A DNA stretch of 64,000 nt from Phenylobacterium deserti (GTDB lineage Bacteria; Pseudomonadota; Alphaproteobacteria; Caulobacterales; Caulobacteraceae), in assembly GCA_943332615.1 (NCBI GenBank), contig CALQQB010000003.1, forward strand, positions 1 through 64,000, in the 5' to 3' direction. This document shows, in pieces, positions 24,187 through 33,791 of the stretch. A model generated the notes under the pieces. That model saw nothing but the letters and a program-made list of their open reading frames with translations. It was not told where the DNA came from and searched no databases. A program made the translations under genes and the position numbers. Position 1 is the stretch's first letter, and every line of letters begins with the position of its first letter.

Positions 24187-27100
24187 TCAACCGGCGCGCC
24201 TGAGGTCGGCAAGGGTTTGCACCCACAGGTTTTCTGGAACCGGCATCAGCTTCGGACCGTCGGTCCAGACAATGGCGGGTTCGATCTGGCGTCCGGGGAA
24301 GATTTCGGCGAGCACGGCGGCGTAGAGCGCCATCTGGCGCAGATAGGCTGGATCGGCCTCCTCGATGCGGGCGGGTGAGGGTCGATTGGTCTTGAAGTCG
24401 ATGACCAGCACCCGCTGCGGCAGCACCACCAGCCGGTCGATGCGGCCGGAAATCCGCAGGCCCGGCGGCAGGGTCGGTGCGGTCCCGGCGATGGCGACCT
24501 CGCCGCGGGAGCCGTCGCCGAACACCTCCAAGAACCGGGCGTCCTCCAGCACCGACAGGGCGGCCGTAGCCATCTCGGCGCGGTGGTCGTCGGTGAGATC
24601 CAGCTCGCGGGCCAGCAGCGCCGCGGCGCCGGCGGCCCGTTCGGCGGCGGGAATGTCCGGCAGCAGTTGCAACAGTCGGTGGATCAGGTCGCCGCGCCGG
24701 AAGCGCCCCAGTCCCTCGGCCGCCGCCAGAGGAGACGGCGCGGCCACGGCCGCCCCTTCGCCCAGGTCCGATGGCGAGGCGTAGCGGGCAAAGGCCTCGG
24801 CGGGCGCGACGGCGTGGGCCCAGGGTGGCAGAGGCGCCGGGACCGCGGTTGCATCGACCGGCGCGGGCGGGCGCGTGTCCGGGGTGGGGCCATAGCGGCG
24901 GAGCCTGCCTTCTGGCGTCTCGACCTCCTGTACTTCGTCCGCAAGGGCGGCCAGCGCGTCGCGGATCGCCCCCCACCAGCCGGCTACAGTGTCGGCCTTG
25001 AAGTCGGCCTTGGCCCGGCCGCAGATCACCAGCCGGTCGCGGGCGCGCGTCAGGGCCACATAGAGCAGGCGGTAAGCCTCATCGGTCTCGCGCATTGTCC
25101 GCGCTTCGCGGGCGTCGGCCGTGGCAGTGCAATCTCGCGCCTTGGACGTGCACCACAGGAAGCCGTCGTCGCCGCCGGTTCCCATGATGCTGAGCAGGCC
25201 CGATCCGCGCCCGGTCAACTCGACGGTGGTTTCCGGCAGGAAGACGATGGGCGCCTCGAGGCCTTTGGCGCCGTGGGTGGTCATGACCCGCACCTCTCCG
25301 CGTGCCGCGTCCATCTCGCGGCCGACGATGATCTGCAGGCGCGCCATCTCGGCGGCTAGGCGCTCCAGGTCGTGAACGCCGCGCTGCTCGGCGGCGAGCA
25401 CCTGGCTGAGGAATTCGTCCAACGCGTCCTGGGCCTCGGACCCAAGCCGGCGCAGCAGGGCCTGGCGCATCGAGCGCCCGTCGGGTCGCACGCGCCCCAG
25501 GAAGCGGGCATAGAACTCGAAGGGACGGCAGGTCCGGGCCAGATCGGTCAGCGCGCCCAGCGTGACCAGCGCCTCGGTCCAGGCGGGGTGGCCGTCGGCC
25601 CGGTGGCGCAGGCGCGGCCACAGGTTCTCGCGCCCGCGTCCATGGGCCAGCGCATAGAGCGCGTCGTCGTCGAGCCCGCAGAACGGGCTCTTGAGCAGGG
25701 CGGCCAGGGTCAGTTCGTCTTCCGGGAAACAGGCGAACCGCGCCATCGCCAGAAGATCGTGGAACACGATGTGCTCGGAAAGCGCCAGCCGGTCGGCGCC
25801 GGCCACAGGCACGCCTTCCTGCTTCAGCGCCCGCAGGATTTCCTCGAATAGCACTCCGCGGCGGCGTACCAGGATCAGGACGTCCCCAGCGTGGGCCGCG
25901 CGAGGTTCGCCAGTCTCCTTGTCGGTCACGGCCTCGCCCCGGGCGATCATCGCCTTGATCTCGCGGGCGATCCGCCCGGCGAGGCGGCGGTTGGCGCTGG
26001 TCTCGGGCTCGAGGTCCACCGGCGCGTCCCAGGCCTCGCGCCGGGCTCCGGGCTGCTCAAGCATTAGGTCCCACACCTCGACGCACCCGGGCTGTGAGCG
26101 GTTGGCAACGTGGCGCACTTCCTCGGCGCCCTCGCGCGACTGGATGGCCGCGGCCAGGGGCGGGCGGGCGAACACCTTGTCGACAAACGACAGAACCTGC
26201 GGCGTCGATCGGTATGAAGTCCGGAGCTCCAGTCGCCGGAAGTCGAAGCCCGCCTCCACGGCCCGGCCCGCGTGGAGTTGAAACTTCTGGATCAGCTGTT
26301 CCGGCTGGGCGCCCTGGAACGAGTAGATCGACTGCTTCTCGTCGCCGACCACGAACATCTGGCGTTGCCGGTTCCCGCCGCTGGCTCCGGCGCCGGAGAA
26401 GAACTCATCCACCAGGGCGTCGATGATCTTCCACTGATCCGGGGCGGTGTCCTGCGCCTCGTCCAGCAGGATGTGGTCGATTCCGCCGTCCAGCTTGTAG
26501 AGCACCCAGGCGGCCGCTGGCTGGTCGCGCAGCAGGTGGCGAGCCTTCTCGATCAGGTCGGCGAAGTCCAGCGCGCCGGCCGACGCCTTCTCCAGCGCAT
26601 AGGTCGTCAGGTAGGCCTCAGCGAGGGCGAGCACATCGAGGCTGTCTCGGGCAACCGCGGCGGCGCGCATTCGCTGGCGTTCGCCCTCCAGCCGCGCCTG
26701 CTCGCTCAGCAGCAGGTACTGAACCTCCGGAGCCGCCTTGAGGACGGCGGAGCTGAGCAGCCACTTGGCGCCCTCGCCCTCGCCGCGGGCGGTGAAAAAC
26801 AGGTTCAGCGCCGCGCCGATGTCCGGTGGGTCGCCCGACATCAGCGAAAGGAGGGTGGCGGCCCGGTCCGTGTCGGATTTCGCGCCCCGCCGGAGATGAT
26901 CTGCCGCGAGCTGATAGACGGACCTGTCGAGCCGCGCCATGGCCTCGGCGCCAAGCGAGGCCGGTGTGCTTCCCGCAGGAACGTCTACCGCCCGCCAGAC
27001 CCACCCCACAGCTCCTGCTATGCCATCGACTCGGCCGAAGAATGCGGAGAGTTCGCCGCGGCGCGTCTCGAACTGCTTGAACATCTCCTCGAACGCCCCG

Positions 27101-27660
27101 AAGTCGAGGCGCACCGACAGCCGGGCGTAGGCGTCGGCTATTTCGCCGGGATGTTCGAGCGCATAGCGCGCCACGCTGGCCCGGGCCCGGATCGACAGGG
27201 CCGTCGCGGCGGGATCGTCCATCACCCGGAAGCGCGGTGAGATGCCCGCTTCCAAAGGGAAACGCCGCAGCAGCTTCTCGCAGAAGGCGTGGATGGTCTG
27301 AATCTTCAGGCCGCCTGGCGTCCCCAGCGCCAGGGCGAACAGGCGGCGGGCGTCGGACAGGCGCTCGGCCGGGAAGGGCCGGTCCTCAAGCTTCGAGAGC
27401 GTGCTGCGCAACTCGGCATCGGCCAGGATCGACCATTCGCCCAGGACTGCGAACAGCCGGCGCTGCATCTCCGACGCGGCGGCCTTGGTGTAGGTGACGC
27501 ACAGGATGGCCTCGGGTGGGGTCCCCGCCAGCAGAAGTCGCGCCACCCGGTCGATCAGGGTCTTGGTTTTACCCGAGCCCGCGTTGGCGGTGACGAACGC
27601 CGAGAGCGCCGGGTTCGCGGCGACCTGCTGGGCGTTCTGTTCTTGGGTGCGGACGCTCAT
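24187..27660 (-). CDS. addA: Double-strand break repair helicase-nuclease AddA
   Basis: 1,157 residues. Alphaproteobacterial RecBCD equivalent: UvrD-like helicase plus nuclease that processes DNA ends for RecA. Start at 27660 overlaps the addB stop (ATGA). Motif I Walker A VTANAGSGKTKTLIDRVARL, motif II DHILLDEAQDTAPDQWKIID, motif III FVVGDEKQSIYSFQGA, motif V VRVMTTHGAKGLEAPIVFLP and motif VI LLYVALTRARDRLVICG. C-terminal RecB nuclease motif VLVIDFKTNRPSP. All key residues appear intact. Confidence 0.97.
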   Translation of the reverse strand: MSVRTQEQNAQQVAANPALSAFVTANAGSGKTKTLIDRVARLLLAGTPPEAILCVTYTKAAASEMQRRLFAVLGEWSILADAELRSTLSKLEDRPFPAERLSDARRLFALALGTPGGLKIQTIHAFCEKLLRRFPLEAGISPRFRVMDDPAATALSIRARASVARYALEHPGEIADAYARLSVRLDFGAFEEMFKQFETRRGELSAFFGRVDGIAGAVGWVWRAVDVPAGSTPASLGAEAMARLDRSVYQLAADHLRRGAKSDTDRAATLLSLMSGDPPDIGAALNLFFTARGEGEGAKWLLSSAVLKAAPEVQYLLLSEQARLEGERQRMRAAAVARDSLDVLALAEAYLTTYALEKASAGALDFADLIEKARHLLRDQPAAAWVLYKLDGGIDHILLDEAQDTAPDQWKIIDALVDEFFSGAGASGGNRQRQMFVVGDEKQSIYSFQGAQPEQLIQKFQLHAGRAVEAGFDFRRLELRTSYRSTPQVLSFVDKVFARPPLAAAIQSREGAEEVRHVANRSQPGCVEVWDLMLEQPGARREAWDAPVDLEPETSANRRLAGRIAREIKAMIARGEAVTDKETGEPRAAHAGDVLILVRRRGVLFEEILRALKQEGVPVAGADRLALSEHIVFHDLLAMARFACFPEDELTLAALLKSPFCGLDDDALYALAHGRGRENLWPRLRHRADGHPAWTEALVTLGALTDLARTCRPFEFYARFLGRVRPDGRSMRQALLRRLGSEAQDALDEFLSQVLAAEQRGVHDLERLAAEMARLQIIVGREMDAARGEVRVMTTHGAKGLEAPIVFLPETTVELTGRGSGLLSIMGTGGDDGFLWCTSKARDCTATADAREARTMRETDEAYRLLYVALTRARDRLVICGRAKADFKADTVAGWWGAIRDALAALADEVQEVETPEGRLRRYGPTPDTRPPAPVDATAVPAPLPPWAHAVAPAEAFARYASPSDLGEGAAVAAPSPLAAAEGLGRFRRGDLIHRLLQLLPDIPAAERAAGAAALLARELDLTDDHRAEMATAALSVLEDARFLEVFGDGSRGEVAIAGTAPTLPPGLRISGRIDRLVVLPQRVLVIDFKTNRPSPARIEEADPAYLRQMALYAAVLAEIFPGRQIEPAIVWTDGPKLMPVPENLWVQTLADLRRAG

Positions 27661-30650
27661 TCGTCGTCGTCCCCGCCGCTCGTGGACCACTCGAAGACCC
27701 GCGCCAGATGGTCGTAGTCAGAGGCATAGAGGTGCACGTACTGGGGGGCTGTACGCGAGGCATAACCGCGGTCCGGGTCGCGGTACTTGCGGATCAGGGC
27801 GATGAGCCCCTCGATGGCGCGCTCAGCCTCCTCAATGCTGTTGAGCGGTCCCTGCTTGGCGGCGCTGTCGCCGTCAGGGCGGGCGCGGACGACTTCCTCT
27901 CCGGCCGGCTCCCGTCCGCTCACCTGCACATAGGTCAGTTCGCCGGGCGGCAGGGGACCGATGCCGGCGAACCCGCCGCGCGCCAGGATGGCCGCAGTCA
28001 GTGTCAGCTGCGGCGAAAACCCGCTCCTGACCATATCGCGAGAAGGTGCCGCGCCAGTCTTGTAGTCCAGGACGTTGCCAAAGCCTTCCGGCGTCGCCTC
28101 GATCCGGTCGGCCTTGGCGGAGAGCAGGAAGGGGGAGCCGTCCACATCCAGCATCATCGCGCCCGCCTGTTCCACGTGGATCACCCGGCCGTCGGCGCGG
28201 CGTTCCGTCTCCCAGTCCACCACCCAACCCGCGGCCTGGGCGGCAAGCGCCGCCTCGCGCACCAGCCCCTCCGGCGGCATGCCGCCCTCGGCTAGCGCCT
28301 GGACGTACAGCGCCTCGAACTGTTCGACAGCGTCGCGCGGCAGGTCGCGCGGGTAAGTGAGGACGAAGTTTTCGAAGGCGGCGTGGACTGCGGTGCCACG
28401 CAACCGCGCGTCCACTGGCTGGTCCGGCGGGTCCAGCGCCCGAAGTTTGAGAATGTCCCGCGCCCAGACGGAATAAGGGTCACGCGTCAGGGTCTCGATG
28501 CGCGTCACGTATAGCGCGGTAGGGCGATCCGCGACCGGAGGCTTGGGATTGGGGCGACGGCAGGGCTCGGGTTCCCCCGGCGCGTCCAGCCTCCGGGCCC
28601 AGTCCAGCACCTCCGACCGGCCGGGGATGGTGAGGCCCGCGCCGCGCGCCAGGGTCTCCAGCCGCCACAGCCAGCGCGACTTCACCGACGGCGAGCCCTC
28701 CCGGCGTTCGCTGTGCAGCAGGATCACGTCCGGCGCGCAGGCGGCCTGGGCGAAGTCGTGGGCCGACAGTCCGATCCGGCGCTCTGGCGACGGCAGCCCG
28801 AGCGTCTTGCGCATCGGCCGCGACAGGAAGGGGTCGATCCCCGCGCCGGCCGGCCAGACGCCCTCCTCCAGCCCCGCCAGCACCAGCCGGTCCGCACGCA
28901 CCAGCCGGGCCTCGATGGCGCCCAGGATGCGCAGGCGCGGGTGGGTGGCCCCGCCGCTGCGGATCGTCTCGCCCTCCATCAACCGCTGCAGCAGATCGGC
29001 GAACTGGCGCGGCGTGACGGCCGGCAGGCTCTCGCCGTCGGAGATCAGCGCGCTCAGCAGCCGGGCCATGGCTTCGCCGCCGTGGCCGGCCCAGAGATCG
29101 CCGGTGGCGTGGTCGGCGCCGACGCTAAGCGCCTCCATGGCGGCGGCGGTGCGGCGGGCGGCGAGGGCGGGAGAGTCGGCGTCCTCGTTCCAGGCCAGGG
29201 TTCCGACGATCGCCTCCAGCCGCTTGGCCAGCGGCACGGCCTCGGGGGCCTTGCCCAGGCGGCCCTTCAGCGCCTCCCAGCTGCGAGCCCGTGGCCCGCG
29301 CAGGGCGTGGCGCTCCAGCTCCGTGCTGTCGCCCAGCCGCGTGAAGGGGTGTTTCAGCAGGCCCAGCAGGGTGACCGGGTCCAGCGGATCGACCGCGGCG
29401 CGGGCGACCAGCGCCGCCAGCACGCCGCAGCGGCTCCCAGCCAGGCTCTCGCCGGCTGAACTGTCCGGGACCACGCCCCAGCGGGCCAGCTTGGCAACCA
29501 CGCGGCGCGCCAGGGCCTGGTCGGGGGTGACCAGGGCGGCGGTCATCTCAGGGGTCTCCAGCGCCTCGCGCAGCAGCAGGGCCGCCGTGGTCGCGGCCTC
29601 ATCTTCGGTGCGGACGCTCACCAGCGAGAGGCCGGCCAGGCCCTCGGAAATAGCGTCGGGGCTCTCAGCCCGCAGGTTATCGATCACCCGCAGCCAGTCG
29701 GCGGTTTCCTCGGCCGGACGCAGCGCCTCGTTGATCACCCGCCGGCGCCACCGCTCCCGCGGCTGCTCGCGCCGCGACGCCGGCCAGACACCCACGTGCG
29801 CCTTGTCGATCCCCGCCTGTTCCAGCAGCCGTTTCAGGGCCCCTTGCGGATGCTGCACGTCCACTTTGGCCCAGGCCTTGTCGGCCAGGTCCTGGTCCAG
29901 GCCCGGCAACACAACCGCGCCCTTCGGCGCCGCCGCCACCGCCACCAGCAGGGCCCGCGTCGCCGGCGCCGTGCCGGTCGATCCGGCGGCCACCAGCACC
30001 CCCTGCGGCGGCGTCCGGGTCCAGTGCTCGGCCAGCCGCTCGAGCAGCCTTACGCGGCGCTCGCTGACGTCCACCACGCCCAGGACGCGCAACCGCTCGG
30101 GCCATAGCGTGAGCGCCTTGTCGAGGAAGGTGCGGGAGACTTCCCAGTGGGCGGCGAGTTCGGCGGTGTCCACCAGGTCCGCCAGCCGCCCGCCGATCTC
30201 GACGCCCTCGATCTGCAGCCCGTCGAGGAACGACCCCAGGGCGTCAGCCAGTTCCAGGGTCGCCGAGGCCGAGGCCAGGCCGCCCGGGACAAAGGCCTCC
30301 AGGTCCGCGACCAGCCGCGTGAGCTCGAAGCGTCGTCGCAGGGGCTCGATCGCCGACGGCAGGTCCAGCGCCAGGTCGCCCGGCTCGAACGGCGGTTCAC
30401 CGGCCTCCAGATCGCCCAGCGGCCGCATCTGGGGCGGCAGCACCGCCCGCCCGCCCGCGGCACGCACGAAAGCGTCGGCCAGGGCTCGCGCGCCCCGGCG
30501 GGTGGGCGTCAGCACAACCGCGTCGGCCAGGGCCTGGGGCCCAAGCGGCGACAGTGCGTCGTAGAGGCCCTGGGCCAGGTCTTCCACGAACGGCCGGTGC
30601 GCCGGGATGTTGAACCAGCGTGAGCCCGGCTGCTCGAAGAAGGCGGTCAC
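27657..30650 (-). CDS. addB: Double-strand break repair protein AddB
   Basis: 997 residues from GTG at 30650, which overlaps the upstream stop (GTGA); the longer frame to 31040 runs through the nucleotidyltransferase gene. Partner of AddA, with a second nuclease for the other strand. The N-terminus (FFEQPGSRWFNIPAHRPFVE) and helicase-like body are alphaproteobacterial type without a clear Walker A. C-terminal nuclease motif NVLDYKTGAAPSRDMV preceded by LRGTAVHAAFENFV. Translationally coupled to addA. Confidence 0.95.
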   Translation of the reverse strand: MTAFFEQPGSRWFNIPAHRPFVEDLAQGLYDALSPLGPQALADAVVLTPTRRGARALADAFVRAAGGRAVLPPQMRPLGDLEAGEPPFEPGDLALDLPSAIEPLRRRFELTRLVADLEAFVPGGLASASATLELADALGSFLDGLQIEGVEIGGRLADLVDTAELAAHWEVSRTFLDKALTLWPERLRVLGVVDVSERRVRLLERLAEHWTRTPPQGVLVAAGSTGTAPATRALLVAVAAAPKGAVVLPGLDQDLADKAWAKVDVQHPQGALKRLLEQAGIDKAHVGVWPASRREQPRERWRRRVINEALRPAEETADWLRVIDNLRAESPDAISEGLAGLSLVSVRTEDEAATTAALLLREALETPEMTAALVTPDQALARRVVAKLARWGVVPDSSAGESLAGSRCGVLAALVARAAVDPLDPVTLLGLLKHPFTRLGDSTELERHALRGPRARSWEALKGRLGKAPEAVPLAKRLEAIVGTLAWNEDADSPALAARRTAAAMEALSVGADHATGDLWAGHGGEAMARLLSALISDGESLPAVTPRQFADLLQRLMEGETIRSGGATHPRLRILGAIEARLVRADRLVLAGLEEGVWPAGAGIDPFLSRPMRKTLGLPSPERRIGLSAHDFAQAACAPDVILLHSERREGSPSVKSRWLWRLETLARGAGLTIPGRSEVLDWARRLDAPGEPEPCRRPNPKPPVADRPTALYVTRIETLTRDPYSVWARDILKLRALDPPDQPVDARLRGTAVHAAFENFVLTYPRDLPRDAVEQFEALYVQALAEGGMPPEGLVREAALAAQAAGWVVDWETERRADGRVIHVEQAGAMMLDVDGSPFLLSAKADRIEATPEGFGNVLDYKTGAAPSRDMVRSGFSPQLTLTAAILARGGFAGIGPLPPGELTYVQVSGREPAGEEVVRARPDGDSAAKQGPLNSIEEAERAIEGLIALIRKYRDPDRGYASRTAPQYVHLYASDYDHLARVFEWSTSGGDDDE

Positions 30651-31390
30651 TTGGCTGCGCCCGCCCGCGCGATCCAGGCCTCGGCCTCGTCGCGGGCGGC
30701 GGGATCGCCCACATGCATCCAGAAGCCGTCCATCGGCACCCCGTGCAGCCGGCCCTGCGCCTGCAGGCGATGCCAGATGGGAACGATCGAGAAGGCGCCC
30801 TGCGGCTGGTCGTCCAGTACCTGCGGCGTCAGGATCGCCACGCCCATGTTGGCGAACGGCGTCGGCGAGGCGGGGTCGGTGGAATGGGTCAGCCGCCCGG
30901 ACTCGTCGCGCAGGAACCCCTGCGGTCCCTCGAAACCGATGCCCTGGCCGCGGCGGACCAGCAGCAGCAGGATGTCCATGGCCTCTGGGTTCCAGGCCGC
31001 CTTCAGCGCTTCCAGGGCTCGCGTCTCGCCCTCCCGCCAAAGCGAGTCGATGTTGGCGACGTAGATCGGGTCGCGGCCCAGTTTGTCGGCCGCGTGGCGG
31101 ATGCCGCCGCCGCTGTCGAGCAGGGCCGCCCGCTCGTCGGAGATCAGGACCTCCAGATCGGCACGCTTGGCGAGGTGCTCCTCCATCTGGTCGGCGAAGT
31201 GATGGACGTTGACCACGGCCCGTTCGACGCCGGCGTCGCGCAGCCGGTCCAGCACGTGGTCGATCAGCGGCTTGCCCGCCACCGGCGCCAGCGCCTTGGG
31301 AATCCGGTCCGTCAGCGGCCGCATGCGGGTGCCGAGCCCCGCGGCCAGCACCATCGCCGTCTTGGGCCCCGGAAGAATGGCGGCGATCAC
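30647..31390 (-). CDS. murU: N-acetylmuramate-1-phosphate uridylyltransferase MurU
   Basis: 247 residues from GTG at 31390, overlapping the amgK stop (GTGA). Makes UDP-MurNAc from MurNAc-1-P, so recycled wall sugar bypasses MurA (and hence fosfomycin). Sugar nucleotidyltransferase motifs: AMVLAAGLGTRMRPLTDRIP, KALAPVAGKPLIDHVLDRL, DSGGGIRHAADKLG, IYVANIDSLW and GFWMHVGDPAARDEA. Immediate pairing with AmgK supports MurU rather than a generic glucose-1-phosphate enzyme. Confidence 0.92.
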   Translation of the reverse strand: MIAAILPGPKTAMVLAAGLGTRMRPLTDRIPKALAPVAGKPLIDHVLDRLRDAGVERAVVNVHHFADQMEEHLAKRADLEVLISDERAALLDSGGGIRHAADKLGRDPIYVANIDSLWREGETRALEALKAAWNPEAMDILLLLVRRGQGIGFEGPQGFLRDESGRLTHSTDPASPTPFANMGVAILTPQVLDDQPQGAFSIVPIWHRLQAQGRLHGVPMDGFWMHVGDPAARDEAEAWIARAGAAK

Positions 31391-32478
31391 GCCCGCGACT
31401 CCTCCGGCATATGCCGGTCGAACCAGGCCTTGAGGCCGGCCAGGGATGGATCGGTCAGGTCGCGCTCCAGGTAGCGCCAGGTTCGCGGCATGAAGGCCCG
31501 GTACTGCGGCCGGCCCAGCAGGGTCTGGCGGGCGAACACGCGCCCCAGGATCCGCGCGGCGTTGGAAGCGGCGAGCATGCGGTAGTCGGCCAGGAAGTCC
31601 TCGCGATCCAGCGCCGGCCGGGCGGCCAGGAAACGGTCCAGCATCGCCGCCTCCAGTTCCGGTGAGACGTCGCGCCGGGCGTCTTGTAACAGGTGCAGCA
31701 GATCCCAGGCCGGGTGGGCTTTCAGCGCATCCTGGAAATCCAGCATCCCCACGCGGGCCACCCCGGCCCGGGCCGGCAGCCACAGCAGGTTCTGGGCGTG
31801 GTAGTCGCGGTGCGTGAAGACGGTCGCCCCCGCCTCGCCGCGCACCCATACCGGCGCCCACAGGGCGTCCCATTCGGCGGTCGCGGCCTTGCCCAATGGT
31901 GGGAGACCCACCAGCTTCGGCCACCATTCCAGGAAGGTGTCGGTCGCGACTTTCAGCGCCAGGGTGTCGTAGGTCAGCAGCGGCCAGCTCACGCCCTCGG
32001 CAGCCAGCACCGGCGGCGGCGGCGCGGCTTGCATCAGCGCCTGGGCGTCCACGGCCGCCTCATAGAGCGGCGCCTCGTCGGCGCCGGCCTCGATCATCGT
32101 AGCGTAGAGGTCATCGCCCAGATCCTCCAGCATCGCCAGTCCCGCGTCCACGTCATGAGCCAGCACCCGAGGCGCCGACAGGCCTTGGTCGCGCAGGTAG
32201 GCCGCCGTGGCCACGAAGGCGGCAACGGAGCCGGCGGCCAGCCGGGCGGCGGCGTTGTAGCCCAGGGCCAGGCGCTCGGCTTCGGTTGCGTCCGGTGGGC
32301 AGACCAGACTCTCCACCGCCGGCGGCTGGTCCATGAAGATCAGGCTGGTCCCGGCCGCGTCGGTCAGCCGTTCGTAGCGCCGCGTCGAGGCGTCGCCGGA
32401 CAGCAGTTCGCGGCGCGCGTCGCCCAGCCCGGCCGCGCGCAGGAATTCATGCTTCTGGGCCTCACGGTCCGAACTCAA
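31387..32478 (-). CDS. amgK: Cell wall sugar 1-kinase AmgK
   Basis: 363 residues from TTG at 32478, chosen because GGAAGGA lies seven bases upstream; GTG 32484 is possible. Phosphorylates MurNAc and GlcNAc at C1 in the peptidoglycan recycling route that ends with MurU. Aminoglycoside-phosphotransferase fold: LSGDASTRRYERLTDAAGTS near the N-terminus, catalytic loop VFTHRDYHAQNLLWLP and metal Asp in VGMLDFQDALKAHPAWDLLH. Overlaps tsaE by 17 bp and murU by 4 bp. Confidence 0.92.
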   Translation of the reverse strand: MSSDREAQKHEFLRAAGLGDARRELLSGDASTRRYERLTDAAGTSLIFMDQPPAVESLVCPPDATEAERLALGYNAAARLAAGSVAAFVATAAYLRDQGLSAPRVLAHDVDAGLAMLEDLGDDLYATMIEAGADEAPLYEAAVDAQALMQAAPPPPVLAAEGVSWPLLTYDTLALKVATDTFLEWWPKLVGLPPLGKAATAEWDALWAPVWVRGEAGATVFTHRDYHAQNLLWLPARAGVARVGMLDFQDALKAHPAWDLLHLLQDARRDVSPELEAAMLDRFLAARPALDREDFLADYRMLAASNAARILGRVFARQTLLGRPQYRAFMPRTWRYLERDLTDPSLAGLKAWFDRHMPEESRA

Positions 32479-32911
32479 GCTCACGTCCTTCCCAGGCCCC
32501 GTGGGGGCGAAGCCGCACCCCGCGACCGCCCGCATCTTCCCCGAGCGTTATCTCTATATCGAGTCGGTCGGGCGGCAGCCGCCCCGCCAGGCGCTCCGGC
32601 CATTCGATCACCGCGGCTCCGTCGTCCAGCGCCTCGTCCAGCCCGATCTCATAGGCCTCGTCCGGATCGGCCAGCCGGTAGAGATCGAAATGGGCGATGT
32701 TGAGCCGGTCGCCCTGATAGAACTGCACCAGGGTGAAGGTGGGGCTGGGCACCTCTTCGTCCGGTGTGGTCAGGGCCCGCACCAGGGCCCGCGCCAGGGT
32801 CGACTTGCCGGCGCCCAGGGGCCCCATCAGGCACACAGCCTCTCCCGGCCGCAGCACCGCCGCCACGGCCGCGCCCAGCCGCGCCGTCGCCGCCTCGTTG
32901 ATCAGGAACAT
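32462..32911 (-). CDS. tsaE: tRNA t6A biosynthesis ATPase TsaE
   Basis: 149 residues from ATG at 32911 (MFLINEAATARLGAAVAAVL). ATPase that drives the TsaBD complex making t6A37 in ANN-reading tRNAs. P-loop GPLGAGKSTLARALVRAL, then PSPTFTLVQFY, HFDLYRLADPDEAYEIGLDE and VIEWPERL. The upstream frame to 32968 is not needed. Lies 10 bp after the acyltransferase gene. Confidence 0.95.
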   Translation of the reverse strand: MFLINEAATARLGAAVAAVLRPGEAVCLMGPLGAGKSTLARALVRALTTPDEEVPSPTFTLVQFYQGDRLNIAHFDLYRLADPDEAYEIGLDEALDDGAAVIEWPERLAGRLPPDRLDIEITLGEDAGGRGVRLRPHGAWEGRELEFGP

Positions 32912-32921
32912 GGGGCCAGCA

Positions 32922-33791
32922 TCATGCGAACGGCCGGTCCCGATCGGCCGGCAGGCCGGTCTCGACATAGGTCTTCAGACGCACCGTCACCTCGACCGGA
33001 TCGCCGTCCAGGGCCTCCGGCGCGATCAGTGGGCCGACGGTCAGGTCGAACGCGCGGCCGCGCTTGTTCAGAAGTTCGTGGAAGAGGGTCATGTCCCGCA
33101 GTTCCTCGGAGAAGCCGTGGAAGAAGTGGAACATCGCCGAATAGGGGCCGGCCACATGGATCGGCAGCACCGGCGCGTCATACTTGCGGGCGAGGGATAC
33201 CGCCGACGACATCCATGTGGGGTCGCGCAGGACGCCATCGGGCTCACGGCGCGCCAGCCGGCCAGCCGGGAAGATCGCCAGACAGCGCTCCGCCTCTAGG
33301 GCCTCGCGGGTCAGAGTCAGCGTAGTGCGCGTGCGCTCCCGGGTCCGCTTGGCCTCCACCCACTCCACCGGGATCAGCACCTCGCCGAAGCCCGGCACGA
33401 CCCGGTGGGCGTCGGCATTGGCGTAGAAGCAGATGTCGGGCCGGGTGGCCTTCAGGGCGTCGAACACCGCCACGCCGTCGGCGATGCCGGTCGGGTGGTT
33501 GCAGACCAAAATCAGGCGGCCCGAGGCGGGGACACGGTCTAGACCGCTGCTCCGGGTCTCAAGCGCCAGCAGGTCGGAGACATAGTCCAGGGCCGCGCGG
33601 CCTTGCATCGGCGCGATCGTATCGGCCATGCGGCGGGCCTTGCCGTAGTCCAGCATCGCGTACAGCAGGGGGCGCAGCATCGGCCATGCCGCGCCGCCCG
33701 CCAGTTTCGGCGCCCGCTCGGCGATCAGCCGGTCGACGATGTGGTCGCGGGCGTCGCGGCGCAGCGCGGTCGCCGGGTTTGCCAGAGTCAC
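32922..33791 (-). CDS. PlsC-like lysophospholipid acyltransferase family protein
   Basis: 289 residues from GTG at 33791, overlapping the pgi stop (GTGA). The acyltransferase pattern is ILVCNHPTGIADG, a variant of NHxxxxD, followed by the acceptor-binding block LAIFPAGRLARREPDG and PVLPIHVAGPYSAMFHFFHG. This resembles hemolysin-like/ornithine-lipid type acyltransferases rather than canonical PlsC. Exact acceptor unknown. The N-terminal half includes a helical segment with LLYAMLDYGKARRMAD. Position between pgi and tsaE gives no functional clue. Confidence 0.82.
   Translation of the reverse strand: MTLANPATALRRDARDHIVDRLIAERAPKLAGGAAWPMLRPLLYAMLDYGKARRMADTIAPMQGRAALDYVSDLLALETRSSGLDRVPASGRLILVCNHPTGIADGVAVFDALKATRPDICFYANADAHRVVPGFGEVLIPVEWVEAKRTRERTRTTLTLTREALEAERCLAIFPAGRLARREPDGVLRDPTWMSSAVSLARKYDAPVLPIHVAGPYSAMFHFFHGFSEELRDMTLFHELLNKRGRAFDLTVGPLIAPEALDGDPVEVTVRLKTYVETGLPADRDRPFA

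Noticed and set aside
31693-32703. 336-codon plus-strand frame opposite amgK and tsaE
   Set aside because: Shadow; both minus-strand genes have intact catalytic motifs.
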